Shown piece by piece: positions 34,213 through 42,925 of a stretch of DNA of 64,000 nt. The notes beneath the pieces are model-generated. The model was not told the origin of the DNA. It saw only the letters and a program-made list of their open reading frames with translations, and did not search any database. Source of the stretch: JAOAPY01 sp038237475 (GTDB lineage: Bacteria; Acidobacteriota; Blastocatellia; Pyrinomonadales; Pyrinomonadaceae); contig JBBRYS010000001.1 of the NCBI GenBank assembly GCA_038237475.1, forward strand, positions 186,001-250,000, written 5' to 3'. The translations under genes and the position numbers were made by a program. How positions within the stretch are numbered: the stretch's first letter is position 1; each line of letters opens with the position of its first letter.

Positions 34213-37200
34213 ATGAAACTAACAACTCTTGTCCTGACGCTCCTTCTTTCAGTAAGCGCGATAGTCTTCGCACAGGGTGGCGCCGAACGGCCATTGCTGC
34301 TGCAAAATCCGACTGTCAGCCGCACTCAAATCGTTTTTTCCTATGCCGGCGACTTGTGGTCGGTGGACCGCGCAGGCGGTGATGCGAGTCGCTTGACTAC
34401 CGGCACCGGCATCGAAAGCGATCCGCGCTTTTCTCCCGACGGGCAATGGATCGCTTTCACAGGCGAGTATGACGGCAATACAGATGTCTACGTGATTGCG
34501 GCCAGGGGCGGCGTTCCCAAACGCTTAACCTATCACCCGGGTGCAGACCAGGCAGTCGGCTGGACACCGGATGGCAGGAAGGTTCTCTTTTCCTCGACAC
34601 GGAAAAGTTATTCGAACTTTGCTCGCTTGTTCACGGTGGGCATGGATGACGGCTTCCCGAGCGAACTACCGCTGCCCATGGCGGTTCGCGGATCGCTTTC
34701 CCCGGATGGGGCGCGCCTGGCTTATCAGCCACTCTCACAGTGGCAGCCCGATTGGAAACACTATCACGGTGGACAGACCTCTCCGATCTGGCTGGCAAAT
34801 CTGGCTGACTCGAGCATCGAGAAACTCCCGCGCGAGAATTCCAACGACACCTATCCCATGTGGGTCGGTGACAACGTCTATTTTCTTTCCGATCGAAATG
34901 GCCCCGTCTCTCTTTTCGCTTATGACACCAAAGCCAGGCGAGTTTCCGAAGCAGTGAAAAATGAGGGGCTCGATATCAAGTCGGCCAGCGCCGGCCCGGA
35001 CGCGATCGTCTACACGCAATTTGGCTCGATCAATCTTTACGATTTGAAAACCGGACGGACCAGCAGAGTTCCGGTCCGAGTTGCCGGTGACGTTGCCACC
35101 CTGCGGCCACGATATGAAAAAGTGGGAACGCGAATCGCGAACGCACACCTCTCTCCGTCGGGCGCGCGAGCCATCTTTGAAGCGCGCGGTGAAATTCTCA
35201 GCGTACCTGCCGAAAAGGGAGATGTACGCAATCTGACTAACACAGTAGCTGTCATGGAACGCGATCCTTCCTGGTCACCCGACGGCAAATGGATTGCCTA
35301 TTTCTCTGACGAATCAGGCGAGTACGCGCTGCACCTGCGCGCCCAGAACGGCATGGGCGACGTGAAAAAAATTAATCTCGGAACTCCAACTTTTTACTAT
35401 GCGCCAACCTGGTCGCCGGACAGCAAAAAGATCGGCTACACCGACAAGCGCCTTAATCTTTGGTATGTCGATATCGACAAAGGAACGCCGGTCAAAGTCG
35501 ATAAGAACCCTGACGGAATCCGCAGCGATGTGATGGAGCCCGTCTGGGCGCCGGACAGCAAGTGGATTGCTTACACGAAACAACTCGACAACCATTTGCG
35601 TGCAGTGTTTGCCTATTCGCTCGATGCCGCCCGCACCAACCAACTGACAGATGGCATGAGCGATGCTCGCTATCCCGATTTCGATAAAGGTGGGAAGTAT
35701 CTCTATTTCACTGCCAGTACGAATCTCGGACCCGCCTTCAGCTTCGCCGAGATGTCCAACTTCCCCTTTCAATCATCGCGCAGTGTTTATGCTCTCGTGC
35801 TGCGGAGCGATCAGCCCTCGCCTTTACAACCGGAAAGCGACGAAGAGAAAGTGCAGGAAGATAAAAAGGATGAAGCCAAAGCGGATAAGCCTGCCGCTGA
35901 CAAGGCCGAAGGAGAAAAACCAGAGGCCGCCCCTGCAGCCGGTGGGCCTGCCAAGCCTCCTGCCAAAAAAGCCCCTGAACCCGTGCGGATTGATCTTGAA
36001 GGAATTGAGCAGCGCATCGTTGCCCTGCCTATTCCGTCGCGCAATTACATCGGCCTGACTGCGGGCAAGGCTAACTCATTTTATGTGAATGAGTCTTTGC
36101 CCGCCGGCCCCGCCGGGCCTGCTGCGCCGGGTTTTGTGGTCCACAAGTTCGACGTTGAGAAGCGTAAATTTGACAAAGTTCTCGAAGGCGTCAGTGCTTT
36201 CGAAGTTTCGGCAAATGGCGAAAAGATGCTTTTCCGCCAGGGACCAAATTGGACCATAGCCTCCACAAGCCAGCCGCCAAAACCCGGTGAAGGCGTCCTC
36301 AAAACATCTGACATGGAAGTCTACGTCGACCCCAAAGCCGAGTGGCGCCAGATGTTCAATGAGGTGTGGCGCGGTGAAAGGGATTTCTTTTACGACCCGA
36401 ACCTGCATGGGCTTGATATTGCCGCTATGAAGCGCCGGTATGAACCGTATCTTGATTCCGTCGCGCATCGCGCGGATTTGACCTATCTCTTCCGCGAGAT
36501 GCTTAACAACATCACGGTGGGACATATGTTCATTAACGGCGGTGACGCTCCGCGTCCAAACGCGGTGCCGGGTGGGCTGTTAGGTGCAGATTACGAAATT
36601 GCGAATGGACGCTACCGTTTCGTTAAGATCTTCAACGGCGAGAGCTGGAATCCGAATCTACGCGCGCCCTTGACGCAACCGGGCGTCAATGTGAAAGCGG
36701 GCGAGTACCTGCTGGCTGTCGGAGGTCGCGAAGTGCGTGCGACCGATAATGTCTACAGCTTCTTTGAAGGTAAATCCGGCAGGCAGGTATTGATCAAGAT
36801 CGGAGCTGACCCAGAGGGCAAAGGTGCGCGCGAGGTGACTGTCGTGCCGGTGGCCAACGAGCAGGGTTTGCGTTCTCTTGATTGGATTGAAGGCAATCGG
36901 CGCAAGGTGGACCAGCTGACGGCGGGCCGCCTCGCTTATGTTTACGTGCCGAACACTTCGGGCGCGGGCTATGAGAGTTTCAACCGCTACTTCTTTGCGC
37001 AGACCCAGAAGGAAGGCGCGGTCATCGACGAGCGCTTTAATAGCGGCGGCTCACTGGCCGACTACATCGTTGAATCGCTTTCACGGCCGCTGCTTAACTT
37101 CATTAATTTCCGCGACGGGCGAGACATACCAACGCCGCTGGGAGCCATCTATGGCCCCAAGGCAATGATCATTAATGAACTGGCCGGGTCAGGTGGTGAT

Positions 37201-37539
37201 GCTCTGCCCTGGTATTTCCGCAAGATGAAGATTGGCCCACTTGTCGGCAAGCGCACCTGGGGTGGATTGATCGCATCGTTTCAAATGCCGCAGCTGATGG
37301 ATGGCGGCACAGTCACTGCGCCTGACGCGGCTATCTATGGCCTCGAAGGACAGTGGGAAGTCGAAAATCACGGCGTGGCGCCTGATGTTGAGATTGAATT
37401 TGAGCCCGCGGCCTGGCGTGCGGGACGCGACCCGCAATTGGAGCGCGCCGTTGAACTCGTGCTTGAGGAGCTGAAAAAGAATCCGGCTCCGAAATACAAA
37501 CGGCCCGCTTATCCGATTTATAACAAGAGCGAAAAGTAG
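34213..37539 (+). CDS. Tricorn-like secreted S41 protease with beta-propeller and PDZ domains
   Basis: About 1108 aa. I start at ATG 34213, whose product has a clear signal peptide (KLTTLVLTLLLSVSAIVFAQ); the frame upstream lacks one. PD40/TolB-like propeller repeats follow (RFSPDGQWIAFTGEYDG, PSWSPDGKWIAYFSDESG, PVWAPDSKWIAYTKQ). A Lys/Glu/Ala/Pro-rich insert sits near residues 545-600. After a second beta region comes a helical C1-type segment, a PDZ-like domain, and the S41 core with NELAGSGGDALPWYF (nucleophile Ser) and GKRTWGGLIASFQMP. This is the tricorn protease layout, here exported to the periplasm. Such proteases digest peptides; the specific role is unknown. Convergent with mutL, 6 bp apart. 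Confidence 0.92.
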   Translation: MKLTTLVLTLLLSVSAIVFAQGGAERPLLLQNPTVSRTQIVFSYAGDLWSVDRAGGDASRLTTGTGIESDPRFSPDGQWIAFTGEYDGNTDVYVIAARGGVPKRLTYHPGADQAVGWTPDGRKVLFSSTRKSYSNFARLFTVGMDDGFPSELPLPMAVRGSLSPDGARLAYQPLSQWQPDWKHYHGGQTSPIWLANLADSSIEKLPRENSNDTYPMWVGDNVYFLSDRNGPVSLFAYDTKARRVSEAVKNEGLDIKSASAGPDAIVYTQFGSINLYDLKTGRTSRVPVRVAGDVATLRPRYEKVGTRIANAHLSPSGARAIFEARGEILSVPAEKGDVRNLTNTVAVMERDPSWSPDGKWIAYFSDESGEYALHLRAQNGMGDVKKINLGTPTFYYAPTWSPDSKKIGYTDKRLNLWYVDIDKGTPVKVDKNPDGIRSDVMEPVWAPDSKWIAYTKQLDNHLRAVFAYSLDAARTNQLTDGMSDARYPDFDKGGKYLYFTASTNLGPAFSFAEMSNFPFQSSRSVYALVLRSDQPSPLQPESDEEKVQEDKKDEAKADKPAADKAEGEKPEAAPAAGGPAKPPAKKAPEPVRIDLEGIEQRIVALPIPSRNYIGLTAGKANSFYVNESLPAGPAGPAAPGFVVHKFDVEKRKFDKVLEGVSAFEVSANGEKMLFRQGPNWTIASTSQPPKPGEGVLKTSDMEVYVDPKAEWRQMFNEVWRGERDFFYDPNLHGLDIAAMKRRYEPYLDSVAHRADLTYLFREMLNNITVGHMFINGGDAPRPNAVPGGLLGADYEIANGRYRFVKIFNGESWNPNLRAPLTQPGVNVKAGEYLLAVGGREVRATDNVYSFFEGKSGRQVLIKIGADPEGKGAREVTVVPVANEQGLRSLDWIEGNRRKVDQLTAGRLAYVYVPNTSGAGYESFNRYFFAQTQKEGAVIDERFNSGGSLADYIVESLSRPLLNFINFRDGRDIPTPLGAIYGPKAMIINELAGSGGDALPWYFRKMKIGPLVGKRTWGGLIASFQMPQLMDGGTVTAPDAAIYGLEGQWEVENHGVAPDVEIEFEPAAWRAGRDPQLERAVELVLEELKKNPAPKYKRPAYPIYNKSEK

Positions 37540-37545
37540 GTTGCT

Positions 37546-39570
37546 CTAAATCCGGTGGAAGCCCTTAAGAATGTCTTTCGTGGTCAGCCGCAGGATGACC
37601 GGGCGGCCATGCGGGCAGGTCGTGGGCGATGAGGTGCGCAGCAATCGCTCAATCAACCAGCGCATTTTCTCGGGCGTCAGCGACATGTTCACTTTGATGG
37701 CCGCATGACAGGCCAGCGAGGCGGCAATGTCATCGCGCACAGTCTCGCGAGCGCCACCCTTGCGCTCCGCCTCGACTGTGTCAAGCACTTCGGTGAGCAT
37801 GTTGCGCGCTTCGCTGGCCGGTAAATCCGCCGGCGTAGCTTTGATGGCCACGGTACGTCCGGACAATCTCATCAGATCGAATCCATAGTTCTCAAGTTCG
37901 ACTGCTACAGAATCGAAGACTGCCGCCTGCGCGGGCGTAAGATCGAAGGTCTCGGGTAACAGCAGCCGCTGCGATTCAGCCAGCCGGCTCGCTTCGAGCG
38001 CACGATACTTATCAAACAAGACCCGCTCGTGCGCTACGTGCTGGTCGATGAGTAGCAGACCCTCACCATCCGTGGCGATGATAAAACTCTCGTCGAGCTG
38101 CCCCAACGGCCTTATGCCGGGACTAAGCGATTCTACGGGCACCTCACGCACAAATTTGTCCGCAGAGGCGAGCGGTGGCAGCGCAGGTTCCACTGCATTA
38201 GACGAAGATTCCGAAGCATAAACAGATGCAACGTCAGCCACGGTGATCGGTTGTTGACTGGATGGATTGGCGGTGGCTTCCCAATTGAAGTCGACATGCG
38301 GACTGGTCCATTCAGGAAAGGGAACCTCAATCGCATCGCCATCACGCGTCTCCCGCTGCGTTCGGTCTGCAGACGCCGGAACCCGCTCTGTTTGGGCCGC
38401 GCCGGCGGGGGCAACGGTTTGAAAGCCGCGTCTCTCCCCTCCAGCGATTTGAGGTTGTCTCTCTGCGCCACTCGAGAGCGTGGATGGAATTGTGACATCA
38501 GGCGGTGTGCTCGTGACGGAATCGAAGCCAGCGCCTCCAGTGGGAGTCGTTACAGTCGACTCTTCGGCTCGCACGAAACCACCGCTCGCGAGGGCCCCGC
38601 GCACTGCTTCGCGCACTGCATCTGCGACTGCTGCATTGCGGCGAAAGCGCACTTCAGTTTTAGCCGGGTGCACATTGACATCGACTTCTTCAAGAGGCGT
38701 TTCCAAAAACAGCAGTGCCGCCGGATAGACCCCGTACGGCAAAATCGCACGGTAACCTTCTGAGAGCGCGCGGCTGATCAAGCGATCCCGAACAAAGCGT
38801 CCGTTCACAAACAGATACTGCGCGTCGCGCGAAGTGCGCCGATCGCGCGGCGCCGAAACATAGCCTCGCACGCGCACGACTTGCGGATGTCCACCGTCGA
38901 CCAGCAGCAGATTCTCAAGAAACTCTGCCCCAAAAATCTGGTAGGCCCGCTCGCGTAAATCCTTGGCAAGTGGAGCGTGCAGAATCTCGCGGCCGTTGTT
39001 GGTCAGGTTGAAAGCTATCTCCGGATGAGCAAGAGCATAGTGCGTAACCAGGTTGGTTAAGTGAAAGCTTTCCGTGGCTTCAGATCGCAAAAACTTGCGC
39101 CGCGCCGGTACATTGAAAAAGAGATCGCGCATGACAATGGTCGTGCCGCGCGGGTGCGCAGCGTCCTTCACATCGCGCATGCGTCCACCTTCCATAACAA
39201 CCCGGGTACCGGCCGCGGCTTCATTCGTGTTGCTGATGAGTTCAATGCGCGCCACCGAAGCAATCGAGGCGAGGGCTTCGCCGCGGAAGCCGAGGGTGCC
39301 AATAGCCGCAAGATCTTCAGCGCGAGTTATTTTTGAAGTGGCGTGGCGTTCAAAGGCGAGAATTGCATCATCGCGATTCATGCCTTCGCCATCGTCAGAA
39401 ACTTTAAGCAGGCGTCGCCCTCCGGCTTCGACCTCGACCGACAAGCGCTTAGCCCCGGCGTCAATCGCGTTTTCAACCAATTCCTTGGCCACGGATGCCG
39501 GTCGTTCGACCACCTCACCAGCGGCGATCTGGTTGACGATTAAATCGGGCAGAACGCGAATTTTAGACAT
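37546..39570 (-). CDS. mutL: DNA mismatch repair protein MutL
   Basis: 674 aa. N-terminal GHKL ATPase: KELVENAIDAGAKRLSVEVE, SDDGEGMNRDDA, ERHATSKI and TLGFRGEALASI. A long low-complexity linker (about 335-480) joins the C-terminal dimerisation domain. The endonuclease-type motif is present in altered form: DQHVAHERVLFD instead of DQHAxxExxxxE; the zinc-site motifs CHAAIKVNM and CPHGRPVILRL are kept, so nuclease activity is plausible. The start codon directly abuts a repeat element and has no Shine-Dalgarno sequence. mutS is not in the window. Confidence 0.96.
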   Translation of the reverse strand: MSKIRVLPDLIVNQIAAGEVVERPASVAKELVENAIDAGAKRLSVEVEAGGRRLLKVSDDGEGMNRDDAILAFERHATSKITRAEDLAAIGTLGFRGEALASIASVARIELISNTNEAAAGTRVVMEGGRMRDVKDAAHPRGTTIVMRDLFFNVPARRKFLRSEATESFHLTNLVTHYALAHPEIAFNLTNNGREILHAPLAKDLRERAYQIFGAEFLENLLLVDGGHPQVVRVRGYVSAPRDRRTSRDAQYLFVNGRFVRDRLISRALSEGYRAILPYGVYPAALLFLETPLEEVDVNVHPAKTEVRFRRNAAVADAVREAVRGALASGGFVRAEESTVTTPTGGAGFDSVTSTPPDVTIPSTLSSGAERQPQIAGGERRGFQTVAPAGAAQTERVPASADRTQRETRDGDAIEVPFPEWTSPHVDFNWEATANPSSQQPITVADVASVYASESSSNAVEPALPPLASADKFVREVPVESLSPGIRPLGQLDESFIIATDGEGLLLIDQHVAHERVLFDKYRALEASRLAESQRLLLPETFDLTPAQAAVFDSVAVELENYGFDLMRLSGRTVAIKATPADLPASEARNMLTEVLDTVEAERKGGARETVRDDIAASLACHAAIKVNMSLTPEKMRWLIERLLRTSSPTTCPHGRPVILRLTTKDILKGFHRI

Positions 39571-39697
39571 TAAATTTGGTCAGTTGTCAGTAGTCGTTCA
39601 GTTGTTAGTTGTCAGTCGTCGGGGGAGTACCACCCGCACAAACTGTTCGTGGAACATCAGCAAACTGACAACTAACCACTGACGACTGACTAATTTA
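39571..39697. repeat. Inverted GTCAGTT heptad repeat element between bshC and mutL
   Basis: Left arm begins at 39571 with TAAATTTG and then GTCAGTTGTCAGTAGTC, GTTCAGTTGTTAGTTGTCAG; right arm (39664-39697) is its approximate reverse complement (ACTGACAACTAACCACTGAC, GACTGACTAATTTA). Units are about 7 bases. The right arm ends at the bshC stop codon and the left arm touches the mutL start codon, so it fills the whole 124-base gap. A partial copy lies at the 3' end of the dapA-like gene (41445-41460). Confidence 0.75.
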
Positions 39698-41380
39698 TAA
39701 TTTTACGATTTGATGTTCAGTGGATTCCAGATTGATTGCATTAAAGATCCAATCAATGACGTAACGACCATGGCGTGCCAGCAAAGAGGTGATGTTGATG
39801 TGACGCTCTTGTAAATCCTTCTCCGGATAGAGCTGATCAAATGCCCTTTTCAGTTGCCGGTGAGCGGCATCGTCACGAGACATCTGGGCCCGATGAAAGC
39901 GCGTGCGCAAGCCTTCCAGTTGATAATTGATCTTGCGCCGGCCCGTCTCCAAGGCGTCCGCCAGAGTCGGATCGATAGAACTCAGCTGCTCTCTTAACTT
40001 GTCGAGCTCAGCATTTACCGTCTCTTCCGATTGCGTAAAAGTCTGAGCCGTCTCTGCCCCCAGGTATTCTTCGACCACGTGTCTGGTAACGTTATCCAGC
40101 CCGGTAAATAAATCAGCCATACCAAGTGCATAACGCTCGAGTACCCGGCCTGTATGACGTTCGATCATGGTCAGGCTGGAGCGCGGGAGTATCGGAGTAA
40201 CAGGTCGCTGCAGTATTCGATAGACCTCGGAAGTCTGAGCAAAGTATGCAATCTCGGCCGCGCCACCGAGATAGGCGATCGTCGGTAACAGATAATCCTG
40301 GACTACCGAACGAAGCGTCACATTGGGACTAAATCTCTGAGGCTCTGACAGAGCCAGCGAGGCCAGTTCGTCGGCCGTGTATTCATCAGCATTCACCCGC
40401 GTGCCGTACTTGCCATTCTCTGATCTGGTGAGCGCGTGGCGGCTACCGTCGGGTTCGTGCAGAAAGAGCGGGAAAGAACTTGCTGTAGCCACCACCTGCG
40501 CGTGATAGCCCGCTGCTTCCAATTCGCGACTGCGCGCCTCAATGGCTGCGGCAATCTCCGGCGCGTGGCGCGCGGCCTCGGCATAAAGAGGCGCCGCCAA
40601 TTTCTTTAACCGAGCATCGAGCGGGTCAAGAAAGATCAAACCATGATCGCCCAGCAGTGCCGTCATCAGTCGCGCAAAGGCCTCGCCGTAACCGCGGCCC
40701 GGCTGCCAGGTCTCATGCAAAAGTTTTTTCAGGTCAGGAATAAATTCTGAATTCGGCAGGTTGTCGATTAGTTGATCGATGACGACGCTGATCGAATCAT
40801 CAAGCACAACCTGGCCCACCGGCTGCCCTTCCTGATGCAGGCTGGTTGAGACGTCGACGCTTCCTAGTTGACAGTCACGATTGATGAACTCGACTTTGGC
40901 AACTTCAACAAAATCGTGATCTTCGGTTGCCATCCAAAAGACCGGGACGGCTTTGTTGTTTCGCTGCGTCAGACATCCCGCCAACTTAACGGCGCTGAGC
41001 GCTTTATAAATCGTATAGAGCGGCCCGGTAAAGAGACCGGCTTGTTGTCCCGAAACGACGGCCAGGCAATCAGAGGCGCGCAGACGTTCGATGTTCGCTA
41101 GCGTTGCCTCACCTGCTCCCCAGGCGGCATTCATTTCCCGTATCGCGTCACACAGGGCCTCGCGATCCGTCTGTTGCGCGGCCAACACTTCCACGGCACG
41201 CGAGGGCAATTCGTGATGAAAACGGACCGCGGAAGGATAGAACTGGCGTAGCGTCAGTGGGTCGCGCAGGTATTCGAGATACAGTTTCGTCTGGTGCGGA
41301 ATGCGCTCAAACGAAAGCGATTCGACACGCAACCCAGCCTCTTCGGGCGTGCTGTAACAGGCAGTTTCGACGGTACTCAA
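39695..41380 (-). CDS. bshC: Bacillithiol biosynthesis cysteine-adding enzyme BshC
   Basis: 561 aa. It follows the BshC pattern: a Rossmann core with CLAVVSGQQAGLFTGPLYTI near the front (substrate/nucleotide loop), VPVFWMATEDHDFVEVAKVE, LPTIAYLGGAAEIAYFAQTS, and a long C-terminal coiled coil (about 440-530). BshC joins cysteine to glucosaminyl-malate in the last step of bacillithiol synthesis. bshA and bshB are not in the window. A likely bacillithiol disulfide reductase lies at 46962, supporting a real bacillithiol system. Between dapA-like (upstream, 66 bp) and mutL on the same strand. Confidence 0.94.
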   Translation of the reverse strand: MSTVETACYSTPEEAGLRVESLSFERIPHQTKLYLEYLRDPLTLRQFYPSAVRFHHELPSRAVEVLAAQQTDREALCDAIREMNAAWGAGEATLANIERLRASDCLAVVSGQQAGLFTGPLYTIYKALSAVKLAGCLTQRNNKAVPVFWMATEDHDFVEVAKVEFINRDCQLGSVDVSTSLHQEGQPVGQVVLDDSISVVIDQLIDNLPNSEFIPDLKKLLHETWQPGRGYGEAFARLMTALLGDHGLIFLDPLDARLKKLAAPLYAEAARHAPEIAAAIEARSRELEAAGYHAQVVATASSFPLFLHEPDGSRHALTRSENGKYGTRVNADEYTADELASLALSEPQRFSPNVTLRSVVQDYLLPTIAYLGGAAEIAYFAQTSEVYRILQRPVTPILPRSSLTMIERHTGRVLERYALGMADLFTGLDNVTRHVVEEYLGAETAQTFTQSEETVNAELDKLREQLSSIDPTLADALETGRRKINYQLEGLRTRFHRAQMSRDDAAHRQLKRAFDQLYPEKDLQERHINITSLLARHGRYVIDWIFNAINLESTEHQIVKL

Positions 41381-41444
41381 ATTATTGATCGCTCCAGGGG
41401 AATCATTTTACGCAGGTGTGGCTGGTTCTACCAGCAGTGGCAGC

Positions 41445-41460
41445 GGTCAGTTGTCAGTCG
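41445..41460. repeat. GTCAGTT heptad repeat fragment forming the dapA-like stop
   Basis: GGTCAGTTGTCAGTCG matches the arms of the 39571 element. On the minus strand it encodes the last residues (ATDN) and the stop codon (41447-41449) of the dapA-like protein. No inverted partner was seen in the 66-base gap to bshC. Confidence 0.6.
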
Positions 41461-42385
41461 CCAGCAGATCCTCAATCTTTTGGCGTGCCGCCTGGTCTGG
41501 CACACGCAGCGGGGCACGCACCGGACCACCATGATAGCCGAGCAAGTCCAGGGCGGCTTTCAACCCGCCAATTCCATATTTAGTGGTGACGGCTTGCGCC
41601 AACGGCGTTAGTCCCTTTTGCAGCTTCGCCGAAGTTTCCAAATCACCTAATGCAGCAGCCTGAAAAATCTGCAGACAAAGTTGAGGAGCCACACAACCCA
41701 CAGCGAGGATACCGCCGTCGGCGCCAAGCTTCAGCGCCTCATGCAGCACGGTACCGTTGCCGGTAAGCACCGCGAAGTCATCGCGCGGAGACGCCGAATC
41801 TCCTCGCACCAGTTGCACGGTCCGGGCAAAGTTATCCATGTCGGCTGCGCTGTCTTTGACGCCGATGATGTTGGGGTGACCACTGAGACTGGCAATTGTT
41901 TCGGCTTCGATTCGTATTCCAGTCAGCGCAGGCATGCTGTAGAGAATGATCGGAACTGACGCGGCTTCAGCAACGGCCGTGTAGTACTCGCCGAGTAGTG
42001 ATTGAGTCATCGCGGAACGATAAAAGAACGGCGTGATCACGAGCGCTGCTTGCGCACCCGCGTTTGCCGCTCGCTGAATTTCTTCAAGTGTCCCGCGCGT
42101 GCTTTGCTGACCAGCTCCAACTATAAAAGCTAATCCCTCTGACCCATCGGACACCGCTTTGCGTGCGGTTTCGATGACCTGCAGGTACTCGCGCTCATCA
42201 AGATGTACACGCTCTCCGGTTGAACCGAGCAAGGCGTAGCCGCGAATGCCGGTTTTATTCCAGCGTTCAATGTTCGAGGCCAGCGCTGCCGCCTCAAAAT
42301 TCTCCTGGGAATCAAAAGGAGTCGGAATCGGAAGAAAAATCCCGCGTAGATCCCGAGCTGAAATGCTTGTAGGTAGTTGCTTCAA
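41447..42385 (-). CDS. Dihydrodipicolinate synthase/N-acetylneuraminate lyase family protein
   Basis: 312 aa TIM-barrel aldolase. GIFLPIPTPFDSQENFEAAA starts the barrel, LLGSTGERVHLDEREY is the pyruvate-binding GSTGE motif, VIITPFFYR-like VITPFFYRSA follows, the conserved Tyr is in PIILYSMPALTG, and the Schiff-base Lys is in NIIGVKDSAADMDNF. The family uses pyruvate or related keto acids; this could be a true DapA for lysine or a 4-hydroxy-2-oxoglutarate aldolase-like enzyme. The start appears to be TTG 42385. The last residues come from a dispersed repeat. First gene of a possible dapA-bshC-mutL transcript. Confidence 0.85.
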   Translation of the reverse strand: MKQLPTSISARDLRGIFLPIPTPFDSQENFEAAALASNIERWNKTGIRGYALLGSTGERVHLDEREYLQVIETARKAVSDGSEGLAFIVGAGQQSTRGTLEEIQRAANAGAQAALVITPFFYRSAMTQSLLGEYYTAVAEAASVPIILYSMPALTGIRIEAETIASLSGHPNIIGVKDSAADMDNFARTVQLVRGDSASPRDDFAVLTGNGTVLHEALKLGADGGILAVGCVAPQLCLQIFQAAALGDLETSAKLQKGLTPLAQAVTTKYGIGGLKAALDLLGYHGGPVRAPLRVPDQAARQKIEDLLATDN

Positions 42386-42544
42386 GGGCGGGCATTATAG
42401 CCACCCGCGCCGTCACGCCGCAATCCACCGCCGGCTTAAGTAATCCATATGTCGTGAGAGCGTTATCGTCGATTGCCTGCGATCCGCTGCTACAGGCGCT
42501 GAGAGTACTGCCTTCAGGCGGGCATTTGCCGGCATCAGAATTAG

Positions 42545-42605
42545 CCGCGGATTACGCTGAGCCCGCGGGTCAGAATAATCAGCCACAGATGAACACAGAT
42601 AAAAC
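42545..42605. repeat. Fragments of dispersed 9-10-base repeats
   Basis: CCGCGGATTACGC (42545-42557) resembles the GCAGATTAC unit of the 15619 element. CCACAGATGAACACAGATAAAA (42583-42604, shown by its two CACAGAT units) is a second short tandem type. Both lie in the 540-base gap 42386-42925, which holds no gene that I can support. Confidence 0.45.
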
Positions 42606-42643
42606 GGACTGAATTAACCTTTATCCGATTCAGAGTCGATTCA

Positions 42644-42846
42644 AGTCCGTGCAACGGACTAGCGATAATAGCCCAGCGATTCATCGCTGGGATCACGCAC
42701 ACGGCCAAATCGTAGTCCGTGAGACGGACGGCTGAACCAGTCGTCCGCTTCACGGACTAGAATGTACGCCGACCGCGATCCCAGCAGAAAACGGCTGGGC
42801 TATTGTCAACTGTCCGCCTCGCCGGGTAGTGGGGTACCCACTACCC
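42644..42846. repeat. REP-like hairpin cluster
   Basis: Five compact hairpins lie within about 200 bases: AGTCCGT/ACGGACT (42644-42660), CCCAGCGAT/ATCGCTGGG (42672-42691), GTCCGT/ACGGAC (42715-42729), GTCCG/CGGAC (42743-42757) and GGGTAGTGGG/CCCACTACCC (42824-42846), all perfect stems with loops of 2-5 bases. The third and fourth form an inverted pair (42713-42729 against 42743-42759). A weaker CCCAGC/GCTGGG pair lies near 42780-42798. Such arrays of short palindromes resemble REP/BIME elements spread by RAYT transposases. Confidence 0.7.
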
Positions 42847-42925
42847 CTCTCGGACTTCAAGCCACTAACTGCCTGGCAAAATCCCATGAAGCCCACTTCA
42901 CAGAGTGGTTGATTAGAGCGTGTGA

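Noticed and set aside
34735..35148. Antisense gene inside the tricorn-like gene
   Set aside because: It is a shadow frame of a well-supported gene, as are many similar long antisense frames across the window.
39571..39697. CRISPR-like array
   Set aside because: Units are about 7 bases, degenerate and adjacent, with no unique spacers of constant length.
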